From Ceratopteris richardii (taxonomy: Eukaryota > Streptophyta > Polypodiopsida > Polypodiales > Pteridaceae): a DNA stretch of 64,000 bases. Where the stretch lies: positions 160,502,306 through 160,566,305 of the forward strand of contig CM035413.1 of NCBI GenBank assembly GCA_020310875.1, in the 5' to 3' direction. The notes under the pieces are model-generated. The model did no database searches, was not told where the DNA came from, and saw nothing but the letters and a program-made list of their open reading frames with translations. The stretch's first letter is position 1, and every line of letters begins with the position of its first letter. Position numbers and translations under genes: made by a program. This document shows positions 32,247 through 44,785 of the stretch, piece after piece.

Positions 32247-32532
32247 GGTGCTGCGATGAGCTAGTAGGCGGGTGGAACTACCTTGGTCGGGTGATCAGGG
32301 CCATGAGCTGACGCTAGTTGTGTCGTACGGCCTAACCTACATATTGTTACGCGCTCATACGGGTTGATAGGCGGGTGGAGTCACTCTGACCGGGTGGTCA
32401 GAGCCACGAGCTGACGTTGATTTCGTATGAGGCTGACATTGTGAATCGTGCGCTATGTCGGGTCGGTAGATGGGTGGGCTAAGCCTGGCCGGGTGGTCAG
32501 GTCCACGAGTCGCATCCGATTTCGACATAGGC
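32247..32532 (+). ncRNA. Triple hairpin repeat, copy 3
   Basis: The three modules are conserved; the middle inner stem starts CTCTGACC at 32384. All three inner stems keep pairing. Module 1 reads CCATGAG instead of CCACGAG, which turns a C-G pair of the flanking GTGG/CCAC helix into a wobble. Confidence 0.6.
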
Positions 32533-33036
32533 TGAAAAGTGTGGAAAAATAAATAAATAAAAATAAAAGCAAAGATATAAAGATTGAGCTGGGATAAAGA
32601 ATTAAAATAAAGAAAAACAGAATAAAAATATGAGAAAAATAAGAAAAGGGTCTGAAGGGGCTTCAGATGATAGAAGATCAATAGGGAAGCCAGAAACGAG
32701 TTTCATAAATCGAGTTAGTGAAGACTGGTATATGCAAATGCTTCGGATAGGCTACTAGATCTGACCGGGTCGAGTTAATGAAAGAGCTAAGAAGTTTTCG
32801 ATTTACTCATATGATTTCTAGTCTAAGTGCATTAGTGTAATCTGATATGTTGTATGAGGTGTTTTTGTCTACCTCTCTTCTCTTAATGTATGCCAAGTTT
32901 AATGTGTTTTCAGATTTCACGCATAAAGTTAAAATTTTCTTTAAGTCCTGTTTATATGTTATGACTACTTGATACTCGTTCGTGTTTGTTGGTATGTATG
33001 CAGGTTAATTGGCACATCCGGAGGATGCACAGGTTC

Positions 33037-33048
33037 AGAGGGGGTGGA
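33037..33048 (+). promoter_or_regulatory. Polypurine tract, copy 3
   Basis: AGAGGGGGTGGA, one G-to-A change from copies 1 and 2 but still all purine apart from the T. It abuts LTR 4. Confidence 0.73.
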
Positions 33049-36000
33049 TGTCGTCGTGATTAGGATTCAAGCCTTGAACATCAAATTACAGAGACCAAAC
33101 AAAGCCCTAATAAAAATGATTTTATGAGCGTGATGTACGATATGGACATTATCAACACATCTAATACCGGTGAAATCTATCCCTTTATGTGGATCTGATT
33201 GCACATAAGCGCTCGATATGTTTTCTTTCTATTTATTGTTATTGAACAGTATGACTCCGGTTGTTTGAATGCTTTGAAATAGAGAGTATCAATGTAATAA
33301 AAGTAGTGAAATATGAGTGCATGTAATTTAAGTGTGACTTATGTGCGCGTAGATGAACTTGTATATGTAAAGATTTATATATATGCATAAATGTGCTTTA
33401 AGTGGAGCATACAGGACAGGATGATCCTATAAAGAAAGGAAAATTATATGGTCAAAATTCATGTGCATGCGTTCTAGAGCTTGAAAAGGAAGCGATTGAG
33501 GGGACCATCTGAAAACAAGAACAAGTCTAAGCATCAGAAACATGATGGTGATGTTGAGCATCGTGAAGCAGAGAGGTACTTGAAAGCCAAAATGAGGAAA
33601 CACATGACAACGAAGATATTGATTTTTCCAATCTGGAGAAGCATCTTGGTGCTTTCAGATTACTAGCAGGGGATGCTGATGTTGATCTTTTACGAGGTCT
33701 TTTGACAAATTATATCAAAGGAGATACAAAAGATTCCAAACCTATAGTGCTTCCTGCAGATTCAGATAAATTACATCGCACGGAAATTCACATTTTTTAG
33801 GTTTTCCGTTTTGGTCATGGATACAGTGGATGGGCCTGATTCTAGTAGCAAGTGTGTGCGTGTACGGTTTTGGGATCAAAGAAAGCGAACGGCAGGACGG
33901 ATGAGTTTTTTCGTTTGTGCCGCTGGCTGAGACAGGTTCCAAGGGAAGAGACCCGTCACTAGCTTCGAGAAGTCTAGTGGAATGTTCTATGTTAACAGAA
34001 GAGCTTTTTACGTTCTGGGAGGTTCTTGAGGAGTCTCGTGCGAAATGGTTAATTCCGGAAGTGCTGGACGACAACCCTGGCAGACTGTGGCTGTGACTAT
34101 TGCGCAACAGGGTTCCTAACCCCTTTCCATGCGCGAAGCTCAATAATGATATGCGTGAGGAGATAGCCAATTACTTGCCGTCAAATGAGGATTTTAGATT
34201 ATCCTGGGAAACTGAAGCAAAAAGCATCCTTTGTTGGAACTGAAGGACGGTGCTGATCAACCAAGTCGTCGGTAAAAGGAGTTTGAAGGTCTGAAATGAT
34301 AATGACAGCGAAGGGTTCAGATGTTTCACCGATAAACTTATACGCGATGAAGTATGCTTATGGGCTTGAAACAGGTATGGAGAATGACCTTGAGAGCTAT
34401 GAATGTTTACTGTGAGCATCGTTACATCCTGCAAACATCTAATTTCCATGTTTATTTGGTTGTTTTCATTATCTATGGGTAGTTCTTATACATCTTGATA
34501 ACTTTGTTTACATTCTATCAATATCTCTGAGCCATAAGCTCGACAACGACTTTCACAGTACATATGTTTCTTTCTCTCCCGAGTAGAATAAAAATGTTTA
34601 TGTTATTACACACTGGTGCGCCTTTTATTTCGAGACATCTCATACAGCTTGAAATTTATTCTCCTTGGACGGGTTTCATTCCTTGTGTTCGTTGAATTGT
34701 CAGGGAAAGCATGATGAAACTGATCTTATAATTCCAATCTGAGATTGTTGTTTGCCGTTGTTTTACTGAACAAAGCTTTTTTATGTGTATTGCGCGTTGT
34801 AAGATCTTTAGTTTAACTTTTCAGAGATAAAACTGCTGAGGTTTCTAGAAAAACTACTGCATGATTTGGATTTCATAGTGAATGGTTGTGCTTTGACATG
34901 GAGAAATTCGGACTTCAATACTCTGTGCTTTTTTACAAGGTCTCTGTCTGAATTGTTTTTCATAATAGAATTAATACTCGTAGACAATAAGACGTCCTAT
35001 GTAGTTATCATAATGTGAATATTGGAATCAAATGGTTAGTAGTAGAGGTCGACATCGTTATCGTTGCAACATAGTGCGTGCCAAAGATCATTCATCCTAT
35101 CTTATGTGCCTTCTCTCTTTGCTAATATTTGTTTAGTTTCACGGTCAAGACTGCTCTGAAGTGAGGCTGCGCTGCCCAATTCAACGTAATTTAGTTCCTC
35201 CATCATAAATCTAGTCTTAGCATAGTCTATTTTGATGTTCAATGAGGATGCGGGGAATGAAAAACATCAAGTGGCATTTACGAAGTTCTGTTCATTTTTT
35301 TTCTCTTAAGTTAGACTGGTTATTATGAAAGGATTTTTCCCGTTTCCACCAATAAGTATGCGCTCCTATACCAATGTAAATGAGATTGAAGTTATGTTAA
35401 GTCCTACAATGTTCCTGCCAATAATCTTCCCAAGGTCTTATTAGGACTCGGCGAGGAAGGAATTAACACATCATGAATTTTTTTTTTTTTGAAGCAAGGG
35501 TAACTTAAATCCAATACCATCGAAGTAGGAAGTGTGCTCCGGCTCTTGGTGTATTTGAACCAAACCCACCCTTATCTGTCATGATTTTTGAAGCGTTGGT
35601 TTATGTTCGCTTATCAATCTGTATACTGTATCGGTTATGCATTTACAGTTTGACTTTTCCTGCGAGAACGAACTAATGCAAAGGATGATACTCGGAACTC
35701 ATCAATACAGTTTGCGGTTTATGAACCTCTGAAAAATTTTGTCTATATGCATACAGAGGTGACATATCTAGTAAATGGGAGCTTCTATAGAAGGCATATG
35801 TGTGACATCGTAATTCCTTCTTGCTAAATATATTTAAGACTTTGAAGTGATTCTAAATAACTTGATCATCAAACTCAATGCAATATACTTGTCTGTACAC
35901 GATTGGGAAACACGACTCTCTTTTTATCTAAAGCAATAACTATCATGTATGCATGCATCGTTATATACTGTTGTCGATTGTTGCTACTATAGCATCCATC

Positions 36001-36316
36001 AATGGGTTCTCTACGATATCTGCAGGTGGTTTGCTACTTCGTGTTGTAGGTAGGCTCATATGTGATATATAAAGGCCTAGTTTGGAGTTGGACAATTTAG
36101 ATGCACTATGATAGAGTGACCGAATAGAACCCTCCTTGGAAAGAAGAACCTCCGCTACAAGGTCTCCTGCTGAACTATGGATATCATAACGACATAAGTG
36201 GAATCTGAATCGTTCGTTCTTCAACACTTTGATATATCTATATGCTAAAAAGGAGTGATACGCATGGGTAACCATACTCATTCAATTTCTCCTTCCTTTC
36301 CATGAAATCGACGACA
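33049..36316 (+). mobile_element. LTR 4 of element A (3268 bp, right end of array)
   Basis: It runs TGTCGTC to GACGACA at 36316, after which homology to the array ends and element B sequence begins. It is complete and within a few base changes of LTRs 2 and 3. The five bases after it, ACGTC (36317-36321), are the expected target duplication; the partner lies outside the window to the left. Confidence 0.88.
33477..33923 (+). pseudogene. TruD/PUS7-like fragment in LTR 4
   Basis: Same fragment and same frame breaks as in LTR 3; no copy-specific lesion noticed. Confidence 0.48.
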
Positions 36317-36370
36317 ACGTCTGAACTTGAAAGTATTTTGAGTCTGAAGTCGTAAGTTTAACGACTAACA
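36317..36370 (+). mobile_element. 3' remnant of the 5' LTR of gypsy element B
   Basis: Fifty-four bases ending CGACTAACA lie directly before a gypsy primer site, so they are the end of a 5' LTR. The element A array is inserted into this LTR. The rest of the LTR should lie left of the window. Confidence 0.7.
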
Positions 36371-36372
36371 TT

Positions 36373-36390
36373 TGGCGCCGTCTGTGGGAA
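36373..36390 (+). promoter_or_regulatory. Primer binding site of element B
   Basis: TGGCGCCGTCTGTGGGAA starts 2 nt after the LTR end. This sequence type is common in plant gypsy elements. I cannot assign the tRNA with certainty. Confidence 0.7.
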
Positions 36391-36514
36391 AGTGGCATTA
36401 GAGTGCCAGCTGTTTTTCAGAATCAAACATCACGTTTATCGTTCGATTGATTGACGGTAGCAACAGAGCGAGATTGTTGCCAACTGCTCAGATAGTGCTA
36501 CTACGCAATGATAC

Positions 36515-39500
36515 ATGCCGGTTACTCGGTCTGGCGGAACGTATCCTAAGAACCATAAGGCTGGAGGACGTAAAGTGCTAAAGACAACCCTAGGAGAAGA
36601 AGGTATAACGCGGTCTGACCCAGTGGTCAAGCAAGTTAAGGACGTTAGAATTAATTCTGGTCATATTCCGGTGGAACGATCAACGCCTTTGGTACATTCT
36701 AGTGCTACTTTGACCCAGCCTATCGAAGATATAGTAATTCCAGAATCTACCAAGACGCCGCTGGAAACCAGTTAAACAATCTTGAATAAGGATTCAGAGT
36801 TATCCACGATCAGAAATACTTTAGGAAAAGAAATCGGTAAAAGCAGAAAAACACTCCATTCTGGCACAATTTCAATTCATTCCGGTGATATTCCGGTGAT
36901 AGAAACACCAACTGGCGGCCAAGGCTTAGCATTTTTTGCGGAATCATCAGCACAACCAGCGTGCTTGGAAGAAAGATTTCGGATATTGGACATCCAGAAG
37001 GAAGGAAAGCTGTTCGAAGCAGAGATCCGAAGCATCCTAAGCAAAAATAGCACATCGGAAGGCACGCCATCCGGCGATCCAAGTTCTGATAGTTCAACCA
37101 ATCAACCTCAAGATACAGAAGAAAGGCCTAATACACTCACAATGAACAGACAACAACAGCAACAACAGTTATGTCAACCAAGGCCGCCTCCAACAGGAGT
37201 AACATACACGAAATTTGGTGGATTCCCAGGAGATGATCCGGATGCTCACGTGCGCACTTTCGAGATCAGTTATGCAGTCCTTAACCATCCACCGGATCAG
37301 GCATATAAGGCCATTGTTTTTCAATCTACACTGGTCAATGAAGCAGCTAGATGGCTTACGGAATATGACATTAATCATTTCGGTACCTATGACGCAGTAC
37401 AATACACTTTTCTGCAATGATTCAGGCTAAAGAAGAATCCCGCCGAAATCTTTGATTATTTACAGAACAACCGACAGAAGGCAAATCAGACTGTCCAGGA
37501 ACATGCTACACTTTTTAGAACACACTTGCGGCAGATACCACAGGCCCACGCTAACTTACCGGATGATGTCATCACTCAGTGGTTTATCAATGGTTTAACC
37601 CCACAATTGAAACAGATCATGATCATAAGATGTGTCGGAGCGATGATGCTGGACGCAGTCATTGCCATGGCTCTGCAATTGGAATCCAAGGTCGGTGGAT
37701 TTACAGAAGATCTAGAGTGGTTAAAAACGAACAAAACTATGACTGAAGATATAACGAGACAAGTGTACTGCATCACATGCAAAAATTCAGGTCATACTAG
37801 CGCCAATTGTGCACTAAATCAAACGTTCTGCGCTATCTACAACACTGCCGGACACACCACTGGAAACTGTGTCTACAATGCCAGAATACAGGGAACAGCA
37901 ACAGTCACTGCTGTTATTCAAGAACATGGACAACCAGCGAATCACTATGTACCTCCGCAACTGAGAAACAATCAACCGCAGGGATATCGGAACTACCGAG
38001 GACAGAGGAACAAAAATTATAATACAAACCGCTGGCAGAACGGAACACCATCGGAAAATCCCAATTTGCCACCACCACGCTGTCATTTTTGTGGTGAATT
38101 CGGGCACATTAGAAGATTTTGCAAAGATGCAGCTGAGTATGATCAAAGGAAGAAGGAGCGGCAAAACCCAATGGCCAACATGGTACAAATCACACCGGAA
38201 GAAACACAGACTGCTATAGTCCAGACCCGATCTAGTAAACAACTGCAGTCGGCAGCAGAAATATTCGAACCGGGGATACGAGAACAACATAGGATGTATA
38301 ACAAGGCTAGTCACTGGACCGCAACAGAACCACCAGTATTCCCAGAACCTATTCCGGTGACTCAGGCCTCGTCGACAAAGGAAGGAACACAACAAAAGGA
38401 AGCAGCAGCGGAGCCATCATCAGCAGTAGACATAAAAGCAGATACTTCTGCATCAGCAGAAACCTCAAGTTCAAAGGAGCAGGACAACCAATCTCAACAG
38501 GCCTGGGAAATTTTACCCAAGGCATCTATCACCCTGCCTCTAGGCCAACTACTGGCATTAGTACCTGGGATTCGACAACAGTTCCAGCAACAATTCAGTC
38601 CGGTACCTTCTTGTATTCCGGCCACAACAACAGTGCAACCGGAACCTGATTCTATGGTTGATCATTCAGTTCCCTTGATTACAGTATGGTATAAGAATCA
38701 TAAAATTACGCAGGTATTGATTGATGGAGGCTCTGGTGTTAACATTGCGACTACAGTCTTATGCAATAGGTTAGGATGGACCGAAATCGAACCAGTTCAA
38801 TTTTTTGTCAGAATGGCAGATCAATCTAGAGTCCATCCCGTAGGACTTGTGGGAAATGTACCCATTACTTTACAAGGTACGACCTTCAAAATGAATTTTG
38901 TTATACTAGATCTGCCGGAATCCACTTTGGATTACAACCTTCTTTTCGGTCGACCTTGGCTGTAGCATGCGAAGGTAATACAGGACTGGTCTGCACAAGA
39001 GCTTACGTTCAAAGATGCGAACCGTAGATATGTGGTAAAATTAGATGCTATACAACCTTGCGAACTTCACGCCAGACCATACTTTGCCGAACCAGTCCAC
39101 ATGTTAGATGGACTATCAGATGATGAAGAAGAGGAATTTCTGAAGAATAACGCTGGTTTAATGACCTTAGGGACTGTTGATCTACAGTGCGTGATAGATA
39201 ACTCGAGTACTTCAGTTTGTACAATTGTACCGATCACCGAAAAAACTAAGCAGAAAGATATTGTTTCAACACATGACGATGAATTACAATCGCTGTTCAA
39301 GTCAACAGGCGATACAGAGCAACCTCAACAGTTTTATGTCCCCGAAGACCAGTTGACCACGTACAATCTAGGAGACGAAGATCATCCACGACCTGTAAAG
39401 ATAAGGCAAAACTTACCGGAAACATTTAAAGCTGATTTGATTCGACTACTTCGCGAATTCTCAGACGTCTTTGCATGGGATTACAAAGATATGAAAGGAT

Positions 39501-39778
39501 TAGATCCGCACATCTATCAGCACAGAGTCATGTTGAAGCCTGAAGCTGAACCGAATAAGCAACCCAGCTACTGGATGAATCCCAATTATGCATCGCAGGT
39601 AAAAGCTGAACTCGATAGATTATTAAAGGTTGGATTCATCGTACCAGTAGAACATGCTGAATGGATTTCACCAATTGTGATCGTGCCAAAGAAAAATAAG
39701 CAACTGTGAATCTGTGTAGACTACCGGAAATTAAACGCAGCAACAGTACCGGATCCTTTCCCGATCCCCTTTCTGGAT
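36515..39778 (+). pseudogene. gag-pol: gag-protease-RT of gypsy element B (four stops, 3' truncated)
   Basis: One reading frame runs from ATG 36515 to the truncation. It is interrupted only by in-frame stops at 36773 (TAA), 37418 (TGA), 38963 (TAG) and 39707 (TGA), with no frameshift. All four fit C-to-T change of CAA, CGA, CAG and CGA. Gag has a capsid-type region (about 37180-37700) and a CCHC knuckle CHFCGEFGHIRRFC near 38080. A second, damaged cysteine pair region lies at about 37767-37870. Protease has LIDGGSGVNIATT near 38720, with D-G-G in place of D-T/S-G. The RT start has WISPIVIVPKKNKQL and VDYRKLNA, then stops at PFLDS. RNase H, integrase and the 3' LTR are missing. Confidence 0.88.
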
Positions 39779-39784
39779 TCGTCA

Positions 39785-42700
39785 AGTCTATGATTACAAG
39801 ATCTAGGAGCTTGCTTCAAACCATACAAGGCATTCGTCAGCCTGCACACATATTCTAGATATGATTGATCTTCAAAACCATAAGGGTGAGCCATGTATAC
39901 TTCTTTTGATATCTGCCCATGCAAAACAAGCATTCTTAACATCCGTTTGATAAATCTTCAAATTCATGGAAGATGCAAGACTCATTGGTACTCTAATGGT
40001 AGGCATCTTTGAAACATGTGAAAATGTTTCTTATAAATACCTTAGCCACTAGCCTTGCTTTGCTCCTATTGATTGAACCATCAGAATTCTTGTCTACCTT
40101 ATATCCATCTTAAATCTATGAATCTCATAAATGAGATCTTAGGTACCAACTCGCTAAGTTCATTCTCTTGTAAAGCTTCTATCACATCTTCCATGGCATT
40201 CTTCTATTGAAGCTTCTCCTTCATGTCTTCATACGTTGAACAATCTTCAAAATTTGAGCCATTGGCTAGATATATTGAATGTTTAGTGACCAATGATGTA
40301 TTATATCCATACCTTTGTGGCTTCCTTTTATCTCTAGTTTATCTTCTTATGGTTTGTTGAGAATATTATGCTACATCTTTCAACTCGTGCACTTTGGCTT
40401 TGCATTTAGAGTTCTAAGAATTGATTTCCATTCTTGGAATTTGGTGATGATCATCAAAATCACTTAATGCTTCAATTGTATGGTCATTCTTCTTTGATAA
40501 TGTTGAAAGTCTTCCTCTAGATCATAGGTAAACTTTGATTTTCCTTCAATCGTCTTCAAACCAAGATTTCTTTTCATCAAACACAACATCTCTACTTACA
40601 ACGAATCCTTTGTTGCTTGGATTGTATAGCCTATAGCCTTTCTGATTAAGTTCTTAGCCAATGAAGATGCATTTTTTTGCCTTTGGATTAATATTCCTCT
40701 GATTTGTGAAGGTAAGTATGCATATGCTATGCACCCAAAAATTTTGCAATGATAAAGGCTAGGTCTTCTTCCATTCCATGATCCGTATGGCTTCATACCA
40801 TCCAAAGCCTTTGATGGGAGTCTATTGATCAATTATGTGAAGGTAGATACTAACTTTGCCCATAAGTAGTTGGATAGTTTTTGCGCATTAAGCATTGACC
40901 TTGCAGCCTCTACAAAGTGTTATGTTTCTTCTCTCTACTACTCCATTTTGCTCTAGACTATATCTGGTAAGTGATTTCTCTTTTGATTCTTCTCTCTTGG
41001 ATATAGGAATCAAAGTCGTGGGTGAAGTATTCTCCCCCTCCATCCCACCTTTGTATTTTAGAGTTTTACATATTTGGTCCTCAACAAGAGCTCAATACTT
41101 TTTGAAACATGAAAACACTTCATCTTTATGCTTCATGAAGTAGAGTATGGCCATCTACTACAATCATCAATAAATTACAAATAATACCTAGATAAAAAGA
41201 TTGAAGGCTCCTTTCTAGGTCCCCATACATCTATATGAACTAGCTCCAACAAGTTTCCATGTATGTATCCTTTCATTGTGAAGAGATGCCTATGTGACTT
41301 ACCAAATTGACAAGCACTACATTTACAAATTATGTGTTGTTTGGATATACTTGGTAGGCAAAGTACACTCTAATACCCATTGATTCTCTTGAGAGCTCTT
41401 TCACTTATGTGAGCTAATCTCTTGTGCCACGTTTCCAAGTTGGATAGCGTTTGACTACCATAATTAAAGAATGCAATGTTTCTAGTGTCTTGGAGTTCAA
41501 ATGAGAATAATCTACTTGTTTTTTCTCCTCTTGCTATCTTCTTGAATCCATGATGTGGGTCTTCAACAAATGATCCACGCTTTCTAAATCTATCTTAAAA
41601 TCCATTTTGAAACTGTTTTCCTATAGTTATGACATTCTTGGTGGTAATTGGTAGATACGATAGTTTTCTCAATAGGTTCATATTACCATCTGGATTCTTC
41701 ACATCACCTATCTTCTCAACTAGATGCTTTGATTCATATCTTGTTTGGGCTTCATGTCTATTCCTTGGATCCTCCAAACCTGAGAGTAGAGCTACATTAC
41801 CTACTACATGATTTGATCAACATGAGTCTGCATAAAATACATGTTCATATGATTCACCTTCCTTCATGGTCATGCTTATCAGATGGAGTGAGTCCTATTG
41901 AGTTTTTGCATCTATATATTTGTTGTAGTCTCTCCTTCCGTTATGTCCTCCTTGTTAGTTATTATTGTTATATGAATTGTTATTCTATCCATTGAAGTTA
42001 TTGAATCTTCCTCTTGAGCTTCCATAGCCTCCTCTCTTCTAACCATTTCCTCTTTGGTTCCTAGGATTCTGAAAATTGTTCTCCGTAATGTGAGTGGTTA
42101 GACCACATATGACACATGGAGATGAGCCTTGAGCTTTCCCCCTGCCTTGTCTTCCTCCTCTACCTGTTCCTCTTGAGCCTCTATCTCTACGTGTAATTTT
42201 TTATTATGAAGTACTACCTTCATCATCAGATTTCTTACACTTGCCTTTGTTGTCTTTGTTCTTATTCTTATCTATGTAGAGAGCACAATATTGATTACCT
42301 TTTGAGTTAGCTCCATTCTTCACAAGCTTTACATCATCTCTAAACAATTGTCCCATGAGGGTGTTGGAATCAAGAACTTGCATGTCCATGGATGTGGTGA
42401 AAGCTTCCTATTTGTCATCTTCCTTTATTCCATTAATTACTTGCCTTACTATTTTCTCTTCATCAATGACGTCCTCAATGCTTCCATGTTCATTGGCTAT
42501 GTCCTTTATCTTGGTGAGAAAACCAGTCACACTTTGCTTGGGCATCTTCCTCGGTATGGTGAATTCCATCCACAATTTGTTCTTCCTTGCATTGATACTT
42601 GATGAGAAGAATGCTTCAAGAGCATTCCATGTCTCTTGAGATGTCTTGCAACTCATTATGTGTGGAATTAAAAAATCGGAGATAGATTTAAGAATGTATG

Positions 42701-42925
42701 ACCTTGCTAAAGCATCCTTTAAGCACCATGTATTCAACCTCTCTTGTTCTTCTTGTGTTGGTTGGCCCTTACTTTTGAGGATTGACATCATCTCATCTCC
42801 AAATATATAAATATAGATGTTTCTCCCTTGAAGATAAGCTTGCGTTCTAAGAGACCAAGTTGAATTATTTCCTTGATCCAATTTTGAAACTGATGAGGGG
42901 AGTCCATCACGCATAATGCTTAGTT
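39785..42925 (-). pseudogene. Copia element C1, decayed gag-protease-integrase-partial RT
   Basis: Read on the minus strand from 42925 down. A UBN2-type Gag (about 42910-42400: GNNSTWSLRTQAYLQ..., KTSQETWNALEAFF) is followed by a zinc knuckle with its last Cys lost (CVICGLTTHITEN, near 42100) and a protease/GAG-pre-integrase part (about 41870-41390). Integrase pieces follow (INRLPSKALDGMKP and FGCIAYAY, near 40830-40740), then an RT piece with YGLKQAPRS near 39815. Many stops and frameshifts make it non-functional. It ends inside RT at the junction with element B, so both elements are cut there. Gag closely resembles that of C4. Confidence 0.82.
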
Positions 42926-42937
42926 GCTCTAATACCA
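42926..42937 (-). promoter_or_regulatory. Primer binding site of copia C1
   Basis: On the minus strand TGGTATTAGAGC is one mismatch from the initiator-Met type TGGTATCAGAGC used by plant copia elements. It places the 5' LTR at higher coordinates. Confidence 0.7.
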
Positions 42938-42940
42938 CTC

Positions 42941-43459
42941 TGAAAGACGGGTTGAGTCTAGGGTTGACTTGGTGCTGCCACAAACCTTCCCTACACCATC
43001 CAATATAGCTCCAGGGATGCCTTCCTTATCTTCCCAAATGTGCCTAAGAATCTATCAAGTGCTTTGGTACATCACTCTTAAATAGTTTTATCAAAATAGA
43101 CAACTTCTATTTGCAAGGAATGTGAAGAACCTTAAATTTTTGGATGTGAAGGTCTCAATGTTATGCATATAGCTCACAACCTCATATGAATTGACCAGAG
43201 AGATTTCGCACACATGTGACTGGTGTATAGCTAACTAAAACAAGTTATTTTATGACATTATCTACACCATAGAAGGAGAAATAAATATAAGAAATTAGAG
43301 GGTCATTGTGACTTTTCAGGAACTAGATGATGTGTAGGCATAGTCAGTCCTAGAGCTTCATATCCCAACATTTACTAAAGCAAAATGCACAAGATCACTA
43401 TGTTCATTAGAGTACTAAAGTAGCATGTAGAGAATAACTTACTCAATGAAATATATCCA
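42941..43459 (-). mobile_element. Probable 5' LTR of copia C1 (interrupted)
   Basis: The sequence beginning TGAAAGACGG directly beyond the C1 primer site should be the 5' LTR. No second copy is in the window, so its far end cannot be set. It appears to be interrupted at 43464 by the non-coding LTR element. The remainder may be part of 48039-48840. No gene is seen here. Confidence 0.45.
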
Positions 43460-43464
43460 AATAT

Positions 43465-44378
43465 TGTGTAGAAATTTGACTCCAATACACTCCAGTACAC
43501 GTAGCGGAAGTTACCCGATTTAGTCATACCTCCGAGATCCAATGACTACAAAAATTGGTCCACACATAGTGGATGCTTGTAGCTTTCTAAGAATCTATAG
43601 AACACTCCATTTGGAGTTCATTTATTTCTCCAGCAATTAACTGTTCAAAGGTAGACTACCTATCATCTCAAGTTTAGTAGAAACCTGAGGTTCACAAGAA
43701 ATGTTCCTTGTCACTACCCGAGAATGATATGATAGAGATAATTTTGATAAACTGAGTATGAGAGATAAGCTTTCCAACAAGATATCATATGCATTAAATG
43801 GGTAGGTACGTAGAGCGATATGACCTTCACAAGGTGATTGTGTACAGAAAAGGTATGCGGATGGAATAGGTTTGTGCATTGTAGCATCCAAATGAGGTAC
43901 CTTCTGATATCAATCACTGACATAATGACCAGCATATGCTTCTGCACCATCACATTTTCATCTCCATAAATTTTCACGCTCAAATGAACTCTATATAAAG
44001 AGGTATGGGCATGTGACCTTTCACCTACCCTTGCATCTTCTCTCACCTCTTGACCTTTCACTTCATGTGCTTTGTCCTTCCATTTCATTGGGTGTCTTTT
44101 GGTGCTCTAAATCACTCTATATGGATAAGTTCATGAATGTGTTTGGAGTATTCCATCTATCTAAATATAGTTTGTCTTTTATCTAAGCCATAAGTACATT
44201 TGCCCTTTTTAATTCAACACGCTACTCTAAGGCTATGAGTGTGCCCTTTATATTTTTAGGTCCTATCGTCATCTTGGGCTTATAACAAATACATAAATGA
44301 TGAAGAGGTACTAAATTAGAGGTGAGTATGTGCCAGGCCTCACATTTGGATCTTGCACATGTTCCATAATTTTCAACT
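43465..44378 (-). mobile_element. 3' LTR of the LARD-like element
   Basis: About 914 bp, starting TGTGTAGAAATTTGACTCC on the + strand and ending TTTTCAAC. The terminal base is changed relative to the other LTR (TTTTCAACA). It lacks a short segment (near 47131-47170 in the other LTR), and the pair differ by many substitutions. Confidence 0.8.
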
Positions 44379-44388
44379 CTCCCCCTCA
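44379..44388 (-). promoter_or_regulatory. Polypurine tract of the LARD-like element
   Basis: On the minus strand the tract reads TTGAGGGGGAG and abuts the 3' LTR, a typical plant copia-style tract. Confidence 0.7.
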
Positions 44389-44785
44389 AGCTACAATTGG
44401 GAGTCCATGTTACTCTCCAATTCGTGTCCTCTTGCCTTTGGCTTCTTTCGCTCTTGTATCTCTTCCTTTGATTATTTGGTGAGACATCTTCCTTGCTTCC
44501 TAGATCCTTTTTCCTCTCTTTAGCTTCATCCTTGCTTCCTTGGCTCTTGGCAAGATCTCTTCTTCAAGACTTATCAAGAAACATGCTTCATAAAAATGCA
44601 TAATAAAATGAGATCACCTTGGTTGTACATATCCTTGTTGCTTCACTCTCTTCCTCTTTGTTTTTTGCTCTTTTTATGTCTCTTTTCTTCTATATCTTCA
44701 TGGCTTCATTTTTTCTAGGCTTGCATGCTTTTATTTGATCCTCCTTTATCTTTGGATCTTCTTCAACTTTGTATATGGTTGCTCT

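Larger units (their letters stand above)
1..36316 (+). mobile_element. Tandem array of Ty3/gypsy element A (three internal regions, four LTRs)
   Basis: The same sequence of about 11.5-11.7 kb occurs three times head to tail: position 1 matches 11701, 23351 and 34879. Neighbouring internal regions share a single LTR, so the layout is LTR-int-LTR-int-LTR-int-LTR. The homology stops exactly at 36316, at the CA end of an LTR, and the left end lies outside the window. Copies differ only by scattered substitutions, homopolymer changes, one 47-bp duplication and one deletion of about 126 bp. Such arrays are known to arise by unequal recombination between LTRs or by integration of multi-LTR circles. 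Assembly error is the main alternative, but copy-specific variants make a simple duplication artefact less likely. Confidence 0.9.

Noticed and set aside
36810..37417. Overlapping reverse and alternate-frame open stretches in element B
   Set aside because: They are shadows of the gag frame; only the single + strand frame contains recognisable motifs.
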